Origin: an uncultured Candidatus Saccharibacteria bacterium | GTDB lineage: Bacteria; Patescibacteriota; Saccharimonadia; Saccharimonadales; Saccharimonadaceae | Assembly (NCBI GenBank): GCA_938041005.1 | Contig: CALHZJ010000114.1 | Location: 1 to 54,964 of the forward strand | Direction of reading: 5' to 3' | Length of the DNA: 54,964 bases | Shown here: piece by piece, positions 48,470 through 54,964 of the stretch | Layout of the letters: each line of letters starts with the position of its first letter | Position numbering within the stretch: position 1 is the stretch's first letter | Notes under the pieces: generated by a model | Database searches by the model: none | What the model was told of the DNA's origin: nothing | The model's input: the letters and a program-made list of their open reading frames with translations, nothing else | Program-made: the position numbers and the translations under genes

Positions 48470-50683
48470 CTATTCCGCCAGCAGTTCCTCAAGCTCTTCT
48501 GGACTAGAAATCAAAACATCGCGCGGCTTAGAGCCGTTCTGCGGACCAATGATTCCTCGCTCCTCCATCTCTTCGATGATTCGAGCGGCTCGTTGATAAC
48601 CAATTCCCAAACGCGTTTGCAACATACTCGTTGAGGCCTTGCGTCGTTCAACCACCACACGAACCGCATCCTTAAACTTATCGTCACCACCTTCCGACAA
48701 GTCCATTACGACTCCGCCCTTGCCGTCTAATTGAACTGGCTGAGCCACCACTTCGTCATTGTATTGTGGCGCCATCTGCATGCGCAAATGATCAGTAATT
48801 TTATTCACCTCGTCATCTGTCACCCAGGCACCCTGAATACGCCTTGGTTTGCTCATACTAGTTACGTAAAATAGCATATCTCCTTGACCCAATAATTTCT
48901 CAGCACCAGATTGGTCTAAGATCGTAATACTATCAACCTGGCTAGCCACTGTAAAGGCAATTCGCGCCGGCACATTCGCCTTAATCAAACCAGTAATCAC
49001 ATTCACGCTAGGGCGCTGCGTTGCCAGCACCAAGTGAATACCCACCGCTCGCGATTTCTGCGCCAAGCGAACAATTAGCGTCTCAACATCCTTTTTAGCC
49101 ATCATCATAAGATCAGACATCTCGTCCACCACAATCACAATATACGGCATCGATCCATCTTCATGCTCCTGAACATTGCCATTTTCATCAGCAATCGCAA
49201 TCTTCTTAGCGCGCGACTGCAACCTCTTGTTGTATTCCTTAATATTACGGATTTTCTCGCCCGCCAACAATTTGTAGCGGCGCTCCATCTCATTCACTGC
49301 CCACTTCAAAGCTGAAATGGTCTTTTCCGGCTCGTTAATCACTGGCGTAAGAAGATGTGGAATATCGGCGTACGGTGCCATTTCGACCTGCTTCGGGTCA
49401 ACCAAAATCAACTTCATATCACTCGGACTATTGCGATACAGCAAGCTACATAGCAAGGTATTAATCATCACAGACTTACCAGAACCCGTTTGTCCAGCAA
49501 TCAACAAATGCGGCATCTTCCCCAGCTCGCCCACAACAACTTGACCAGATATATCTTTACCAATTCCAAAACTCAAAGGATCACGAGCAGCAGCCCACTG
49601 TTTTGATGACAACGTACTTCGTAGTCGCACTTCGGCAGCCTTGCGGTTAGGCACTTCAATACCAACCGCTCGCTGACCGGGAATTGGCGCCTCAATCCTT
49701 AAACTTTGTGCCGCCAAATTAAGCGCAATGTTAGTTTCCAGCGCCGTAATTCGCGTCAATTTAACCCCACTTGGTGGTCTTAGGGTGTATTGCGTAACTT
49801 TTGGACCAACATTAATGTCGCCCATCGCCGCCTCAATATTAAATTCAGCCAGCGTATCGTGAATTATTTGGGCATTCTGGCGCGTATCTCCAGCATCAGC
49901 ACCACTTTCATTCTTCTCTAATAGATCCAGGCTTGGCGCTTCCCAATTCGGATCACGAGTTGCCACCAAAGCCTGTTCTTCATTGACCTTCTCTGGCTTC
50001 TCCACTTTCTTCAATAAGCTCTTTTTCTCTTTGGCCGTATCAATTATTGGCACACCAGCGTTTAGCTTAATTTCTCCCAGGTCGGTCTTTTTCTCTTCTT
50101 CCGTCGGCTGAGCAATTGATGCCTTCTTCATAACAGAACGATTATCATCGTCCTCCTTGGTATTGCTCTTAATCATCTCCCAAAGTTTACTGAAAACTGT
50201 AAACGGTGACGTTTGAGTAATAAATAGAACTGTTATAAACGCCAAAACTAGATAAATAATCACCGCAATTGCCGAATCTACCATTTTCAAGGTTGCCGTG
50301 TTTAATATGTCGCCCACAAATCCACCAGAATTCGGACGTGAAGCCGTCTTCATTAACCCAAACAATCCAGAAAACCACACAATTTCCAGAATTGCCGCAA
50401 ATTTCACCACTGCGGATAATTGATTCTCTTCTGCTCGGAAAGTCTCAACCGCCAAATAAATCAGCAATATCGGCAAGGCGTACGCCGTATAGCCAATTGT
50501 TTTTACGGTCGCCATATCAATCCATTGTAAAACTGGACCACCGACGCCAAACCACGATACGACGAGTAGTAGCGACAAAAGAATAAGCATCACCGCGCCA
50601 ACTTGCGACCAAAAACCCGCCGGCAAACTATGCTGCGGCTTGGCTGGTGCGGATTTTTTCGTGCTCTTTCGTTTTTTTGCCAT
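48470..50683 (-). CDS. ftsK: DNA translocase FtsK/SpoIIIE
   Basis: The 737-residue protein has four N-terminal membrane helices (about 25-160) and a short linker. The motor follows: the alpha domain (NIEAAMGDINVGPKVTQYTLRPPSG), Walker A IAGQTGSGKSVMINTLL (near 395), Walker B IVIVVDEMSDLM, and LVLATQRPSVNVITGLIKANVPARIAF. The C-terminal gamma winged helix (DAVRVVVERRKASTSMLQTRL, IGYQRAARIIEEMEERGIIG) recognises KOPS-type sites. It pumps chromosome ends during division and activates Xer recombination; one Xer gene is at 29416. Confidence 0.95.
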   Translation of the reverse strand: MAKKRKSTKKSAPAKPQHSLPAGFWSQVGAVMLILLSLLLVVSWFGVGGPVLQWIDMATVKTIGYTAYALPILLIYLAVETFRAEENQLSAVVKFAAILEIVWFSGLFGLMKTASRPNSGGFVGDILNTATLKMVDSAIAVIIYLVLAFITVLFITQTSPFTVFSKLWEMIKSNTKEDDDNRSVMKKASIAQPTEEEKKTDLGEIKLNAGVPIIDTAKEKKSLLKKVEKPEKVNEEQALVATRDPNWEAPSLDLLEKNESGADAGDTRQNAQIIHDTLAEFNIEAAMGDINVGPKVTQYTLRPPSGVKLTRITALETNIALNLAAQSLRIEAPIPGQRAVGIEVPNRKAAEVRLRSTLSSKQWAAARDPLSFGIGKDISGQVVVGELGKMPHLLIAGQTGSGKSVMINTLLCSLLYRNSPSDMKLILVDPKQVEMAPYADIPHLLTPVINEPEKTISALKWAVNEMERRYKLLAGEKIRNIKEYNKRLQSRAKKIAIADENGNVQEHEDGSMPYIVIVVDEMSDLMMMAKKDVETLIVRLAQKSRAVGIHLVLATQRPSVNVITGLIKANVPARIAFTVASQVDSITILDQSGAEKLLGQGDMLFYVTSMSKPRRIQGAWVTDDEVNKITDHLRMQMAPQYNDEVVAQPVQLDGKGGVVMDLSEGGDDKFKDAVRVVVERRKASTSMLQTRLGIGYQRAARIIEEMEERGIIGPQNGSKPRDVLISSPEELEELLAE

Positions 50684-50790
50684 AATCGTTTTTATTATAC
50701 ACTGATTTTACACTTATTAACAGATATAAAAAATCAATCTACTACGCTTAGTATTATAGCACAATTTACCAGTAAAATCAATCTAGAACC

Positions 50791-52950
50791 CTAGTACGGG
50801 CGCGCGTTCTGTCGCTCTCTGGCTTTTGTGTCATTTGCTTCAGTATCTGGCACTTGGCGCTGCGGGAAACGGCGGCGTGGAGCAGTTGGAAGAGTCATTT
50901 TTGACTCGTCTGAGGCAGGTTTTTTACCGCGCGCTGGCGATTTCACAGCAGAATGCGTTGGCGTAGCTGCCGACTTAACAGATTTCAATCCACCAACTTC
51001 ATTTATCACTGGAATGACAATCGGCGTTCGGCGAGTCTGATCATACAATATATGCGTAATCTCATCTTTAATTTCTTTTTTGATCACATCCAAATCATAT
51101 TTGCCAGAAAAACTACGCGCCGCTTTTTGCTTCAAGTATTGGCGAATCATATTCATCAACTCTTCAGAGTCACGCAAGTAAATAAATCCGCGAGAAATAA
51201 TGTCTGGGCTGGTCAATAATCGTCCCGTGCCACGCTGTACGGTCAGCACCACAACAAACATTCCCTCTTGCGACATGTGAATGCGATCTTTCAATACAAC
51301 CTCAGAAACAATTGCACCAGTATCATCATACATTACTCCGCCAACGTGAATTCGCCCAGCTTTCTTTGCTTGCCTTTCAATATCAATTTCAATAATATCT
51401 CCAGCATCACACACAAAAATATTCTTACGAGGAATTCCACATTCCTTTTCCGCCAACCGAGCATTATGCACCAACATATGGAATTCGCCGTGAATTGGCA
51501 TGTAATAAGTTGGGTTAAGCGCGTTGATCAATTTAACGTGATCGTCATAATAGCCGTGACCTGACAAGTGCAGAGGACCGATTCCTGTCAGGTGAGTTTT
51601 GCCGTTCTGAATAACGTCAGAACCTTCACGCATCAGACCGTCAACCGTTCGCACCACACTTTTCTCATTGCCAGGAATTGGATTTGAGCTAAACACCACA
51701 ACGTCCGAGCCCTTAATTTTCATATATTTATGAGCGCCCGTCGCCATGCGATTTAAGACAGCATTAAATTCACCTTGCGAGCCAGTACAAACTACGGCAA
51801 TTTGATTATCTGGTAATTTAACAATATCTTCCATCTTCATAATGGTGTCTTTAGGAATCTTAATCGTCCCCGAACGTAGCGCCACCTCTAGGTTTTGGAT
51901 CATCGAGAATCCAGCAAATGCCACCTTGCGTCCGTGCTTATGCGCCTCTTCCAAAATTAATTGCAAGCGATGCACCTGCGACGAGAAGCAGCTCAAAATT
52001 ACTCGACTATTGCTAAACTTGTCCATCACCTGACCGATGGAATACTGAATATCAAACTCCGTATGTGTGTGCGTACCGGCCGACTCACAGTTGGTCGATT
52101 CATTCATAAACATCAAAATGCCTTCTTTTGAAGCTACTTCCGTAAGTCGCTCAAGGTCGAACTTCTGACCATCAACTGGACTTTCCTCGAATCGCCAGTC
52201 ACCAGAATCGACAATCACGCCCATTGGAGTTCGAATAATCACCGCCGTAGAATCAGGAATTGAGTGGTTAACTCGCACCAACTCGATTGAAAAATGCTTA
52301 GAAACTTGAACAATTTCGTGACTCAGCGGATCCATCACTCGATAATCCGGCTTGAAATCCACTTCTGAATCGTCCATCGTTCGATCAAGCATGCCAATCG
52401 TAAACTTAGAGCCATAAACTGGTGCTGGAATACGATGAATGAAGTGACGGAACGAGCCAATGTGGTCAAGGTGTCCGTGCGTAAAAACATGCGCCTTAAT
52501 TTTATGCTTATTCTCTTCCAACCAAGTAATATCTGGCGTGATGTAATTGATGCCTGGATAATCGCTGCCCGGGAACAGAAAACCCATATCTACGATGATA
52601 ATCTCATCATCATATTCGATGGCGTTCATATTCTTGCCAATTCCCATTTCACCCACGCCACCAATCGGAATAATCCGAAGCTTCGGCTGACCGCCGCGAA
52701 CGGGTTTTGGTTGCATTTTTGCACTAAATTGCTCGCCGCCGTATCCGTTGTAAACTGACTTGTTCACTGGAATATCAATCAAGTGCTGTGAAGCCCTGAG
52801 ATTAACATTCTCGCTCGTTCGTCGCTGAGCTCGGAAAACCTCACCCTTACGAGTAGTTGTGCTATTCAAAACTGCATTGTTACTTTTCTTTGACTGCGGA
52901 CGCTTGTTGGCGTCGTCTTTTTGCGGTGTTGCTAGTCGCCGCTGACCCAT
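50791..52950 (-). CDS. rnj: Ribonuclease J
   Basis: The 719-residue protein has a non-conserved basic N-terminal 95 residues, then the beta-lactamase/beta-CASP core: LRIIPIGGVGEMGIGKNM, HVFTHGHLDHIGSF (HxHxDH), VNHSIPDS, VIVDSGDWRFE, GSQGE and HLSGHGYYDD. A C-terminal domain and a disordered basic tail (PRRRFPQRQ) end it. It acts as an endo- and 5' exoribonuclease in mRNA turnover and rRNA maturation. The ATG at 52950 has AAGGAG 9 nt before it, so twelve further codons upstream are excluded. Confidence 0.95.
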   Translation of the reverse strand: MGQRRLATPQKDDANKRPQSKKSNNAVLNSTTTRKGEVFRAQRRTSENVNLRASQHLIDIPVNKSVYNGYGGEQFSAKMQPKPVRGGQPKLRIIPIGGVGEMGIGKNMNAIEYDDEIIIVDMGFLFPGSDYPGINYITPDITWLEENKHKIKAHVFTHGHLDHIGSFRHFIHRIPAPVYGSKFTIGMLDRTMDDSEVDFKPDYRVMDPLSHEIVQVSKHFSIELVRVNHSIPDSTAVIIRTPMGVIVDSGDWRFEESPVDGQKFDLERLTEVASKEGILMFMNESTNCESAGTHTHTEFDIQYSIGQVMDKFSNSRVILSCFSSQVHRLQLILEEAHKHGRKVAFAGFSMIQNLEVALRSGTIKIPKDTIMKMEDIVKLPDNQIAVVCTGSQGEFNAVLNRMATGAHKYMKIKGSDVVVFSSNPIPGNEKSVVRTVDGLMREGSDVIQNGKTHLTGIGPLHLSGHGYYDDHVKLINALNPTYYMPIHGEFHMLVHNARLAEKECGIPRKNIFVCDAGDIIEIDIERQAKKAGRIHVGGVMYDDTGAIVSEVVLKDRIHMSQEGMFVVVLTVQRGTGRLLTSPDIISRGFIYLRDSEELMNMIRQYLKQKAARSFSGKYDLDVIKKEIKDEITHILYDQTRRTPIVIPVINEVGGLKSVKSAATPTHSAVKSPARGKKPASDESKMTLPTAPRRRFPQRQVPDTEANDTKARERQNARPY

Positions 52951-53092
52951 ATTGTTATACTCCTTTTTTATTACAATATAATTCAAAAACCAGGTATAGA
53001 GGTGAACTGATGTAAATTCCTCTAGTTAGTACTCTTATATTAGCAAACCGCTCATTTTTTGTCAAAGAACAATGTTTTATAACAGAGGTCAA

Positions 53093-54964
53093 TTAATCAT
53101 CGCCATCCACCGACGTGTGTGCGAATTTACGCTTGCCACGATAAGCGAAGAAGCCGATTGTCAATAAATTAGCCACCAACAAGAATCCAACCAAAACCCA
53201 CATACTGCCGCCGTAAAATGCGTTATCTAGCCCGCCCGAAATAGCCTGGCGCAATGTGCGAATCGAGTAAGTCATCGGCACTAGCGGATTAATTGCCTGG
53301 AAAAATCCGTTGGCAGTTTGGATTGGGAATGTTCCTTCGCTGGAGCCCAATTGGAGCACCAAAAGAACCATCGCTAGGAATCGCCCTGGATTATCCAAAA
53401 CAATCACCAAAAGCGACACAATCGACATATACGCAAACGACGTCAGATAAATTGCCCCGATAAAATGCGCTGGATGCTCTGGAGTTAGCCCTAAGAAAAA
53501 CACCATCACCAACATCAAAATCGTTGCCTGCATAAAGGCCGCCACGCCAGCCACCGAAGCTTTGGATAGCCACCAACGAATCGCACTTTCCTGTTCAGAA
53601 AAAGTTTTGCGAATCGGATAAATAACATTCAGAACAATCGCCCCAACAAACAAACTTAGCGACAAAACATACGGCGACAAAGCGTAGCCATAGTTCGGAA
53701 CATTGCCTTTTTCGGTCGTTTCTGACTTCACTGGATTTGCAATTTGCTGTTGAGTCGTAGCGCCAGTTGGCTGAATTTTTATATGATTAGAAGCGTCCGC
53801 CAATTTATTCGCCAGCGTGTCCGCGCCGCTTGCCAGTTGCGAAGTTCCATCAATCAACGCGCCCGAGCGACTTTCTAATAAACTTGCGCCATTCGCCAAT
53901 TTTTGACTGCCCGATTTTGCTTCACTTAAGCCGTTTGTTAAGCTTGCCGAGCCCGCCAATAATTGGTTGTTCGCAAATCGCACGCTGTTATAGCCGTTAA
54001 ATGCGGTGATTGCGTTTGGCGTCAATTGATTCACGCCGTTATTCAATACAGAAACTCCAGCCTGAAGCTGCGTTTGTTGTGCTGATAGTTGCTGTTTTAG
54101 CGCTTGAAGATCTTCACGTAGCGTCCCCATCTGTGCGATAATCGTCTGAGTTTTCGTGAATGCTCGAGAAATATTGCTAATTTGCGGCAAACTTATCGTC
54201 GTCGTAGAATTGCCACCAGGAGCGGCTGCTTGCGCGCCCAAAGTCCGCAAAGTATCGCCCGCCGTCAACAAGTCGGATCTCGAATCTTGTATTGTTTGCA
54301 CCAAAGTTTGCGCTTCCGTTTCTACCTTGTTTTGCTGAGCCACGAGCGCTGGCGATGGGTTACTCACGCTGGCGTTTAACTGATTTATGCCCGATTGCAA
54401 TTGTTTCATTCCGTCAGATAATTGTGACAATTGAGATTCGGTCGGCAAATTGTTCGACAATTGCCCCAATCCCGCCTGCAATTTACGAGAACCGTCGCTA
54501 AGTTGCGCCAGTCCGCCAGTCAAGGATTGCTGATTTACCGCTAATTGCTTAACGCCGCCAACGTATGTTTGTGTGCCAGATTGCAATCGCCCTAATCCGT
54601 CGTGCAAAGTTGATGCGCCGTTAGCTGCCGTATCTAGCCCTATTCCAAGCTTGTCCAAATTCTCCAAAATTCCCTTAGCGTACGCCTGAGTGATTTGCTC
54701 AGACACCGAAGATTTGACCTTGGCGGCAGCTTGATTACTGACTAGCGAACCAATATAGTTTTTCGCTGGCGTGGTCGTAAAATTAATAACCGCTTGCTGA
54801 GGTTCAGATTTGGTAATTGACGCCGCTTTCTGCGAAAAGTCGGACGGAATAGTTACCACTGCATAAAAATGCCCGCTATTCACGCCTTCGTCTGCTTGCT
54901 GCCTACTAACAAACTCCCAGCCCAAATCGTGATTATCTTTCAGTTTTTTTCTCGACAGATTCGC
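53093..54964 (-). CDS. YhgE/Pip membrane protein (5' part beyond right edge)
   Basis: The C-terminal 623 codons are visible; the frame is open to the window edge (LSRKKLKDNHDLGWEFV), so the start is outside. An outside domain is followed by a long repetitive region with many LxxGxxxLxxG heptad-like units (for example LHDGLGRLQSGTQTYVGGVKQL). A C-terminal ABC-2-like block of about five helices ends in a basic tail (RGKRKFAHTSVDGDD). The family includes Pip, a phage receptor, and relatives of EsaA of type VII secretion. A role at the host contact surface is inference. Confidence 0.88.
   Translation of the reverse strand, partial: ANLSRKKLKDNHDLGWEFVSRQQADEGVNSGHFYAVVTIPSDFSQKAASITKSEPQQAVINFTTTPAKNYIGSLVSNQAAAKVKSSVSEQITQAYAKGILENLDKLGIGLDTAANGASTLHDGLGRLQSGTQTYVGGVKQLAVNQQSLTGGLAQLSDGSRKLQAGLGQLSNNLPTESQLSQLSDGMKQLQSGINQLNASVSNPSPALVAQQNKVETEAQTLVQTIQDSRSDLLTAGDTLRTLGAQAAAPGGNSTTTISLPQISNISRAFTKTQTIIAQMGTLREDLQALKQQLSAQQTQLQAGVSVLNNGVNQLTPNAITAFNGYNSVRFANNQLLAGSASLTNGLSEAKSGSQKLANGASLLESRSGALIDGTSQLASGADTLANKLADASNHIKIQPTGATTQQQIANPVKSETTEKGNVPNYGYALSPYVLSLSLFVGAIVLNVIYPIRKTFSEQESAIRWWLSKASVAGVAAFMQATILMLVMVFFLGLTPEHPAHFIGAIYLTSFAYMSIVSLLVIVLDNPGRFLAMVLLVLQLGSSEGTFPIQTANGFFQAINPLVPMTYSIRTLRQAISGGLDNAFYGGSMWVLVGFLLVANLLTIGFFAYRGKRKFAHTSVDGDD

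Overview
The window looks like chromosomal DNA of a Candidatus Saccharibacteria (TM7) bacterium, a member of the Candidate Phyla Radiation. The evidence is a 16S rRNA gene with TM7-type deviations (for example the altered universal site AAACATAAAGGAATTGACGG), a minimal information-processing gene set, a complete type IV pilus locus and almost no biosynthesis genes. UGA is used as a stop codon, for example for the gene ending at 44012, which argues against the UGA=Gly lineages SR1 and Gracilibacteria. The organism call is inference from motifs; no database search was possible.

Layout. 1-2930: the 5' part of a class 2 dihydroorotate dehydrogenase gene, a tRNA-Ala/Ile/Val cluster with its own promoter and terminator, a small membrane-protein gene, and a stand-alone 16S rRNA gene flanked by a processing stem, with no 23S next to it. 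2940-7870: a gyrB-gyrA-DUF212 operon. 8021-14007: an LPxTG surface protein with a coiled-coil membrane partner, then a VirD4/HerA-like ATPase operon. 14008-15828: an intergenic block of about 1.8 kb that is not empty. It holds a structured RNA or long leader, a free-standing small RNA unit and tmRNA (ssrA). 15829-20059: comM/yifB, infC-rpmI-rplT (infC starts at AUU), RNase P RNA, a further structured RNA of unknown type, a site-2 protease and rpmB. 20078-24062: an MBL-fold protein, a wHTH-nucleotidyltransferase-like protein, miaA and thrS. 24123-30339: tRNA-Val, a 41-codon small gene, nrdR, a glycosyltransferase, tRNA-Thr and tRNA-Arg each abutting a coding gene, a PpiC-like foldase, ndk and a tyrosine recombinase. 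30341-44557: the type IV pilus locus, with pilM, N, O, B, T, C, a major pilin, the prepilin peptidase, four minor pilins and a large secreted protein. 44643-44816: a decayed carbamate kinase (arcC) fragment. 44882-54964: ychF, tlyA, efp, rpsF-ssb-rpsR, ftsK, RNase J and a YhgE/Pip membrane protein cut by the window edge.

Three themes cross the window. First, about ten operon-leading genes have a -10 box ending 6-8 nt before the start codon and no Shine-Dalgarno, so they are probably transcribed leaderless, whereas operon-internal genes have clear SDs. Second, two tRNA genes sit 4-5 nt upstream of an ATG, so 3' tRNA processing would itself release a near-leaderless mRNA. Third, several structured RNAs are present. 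For the two unassigned ones, G-U pairs that survive only on the minus strand indicate which strand is transcribed.

The surface-linked genes (pilus, LPxTG protein, large secreted pilus-locus protein, YhgE/Pip) fit an epibiont that must attach to and act on a host bacterium. The arcC fragment suggests recent erosion of an arginine deiminase pathway.
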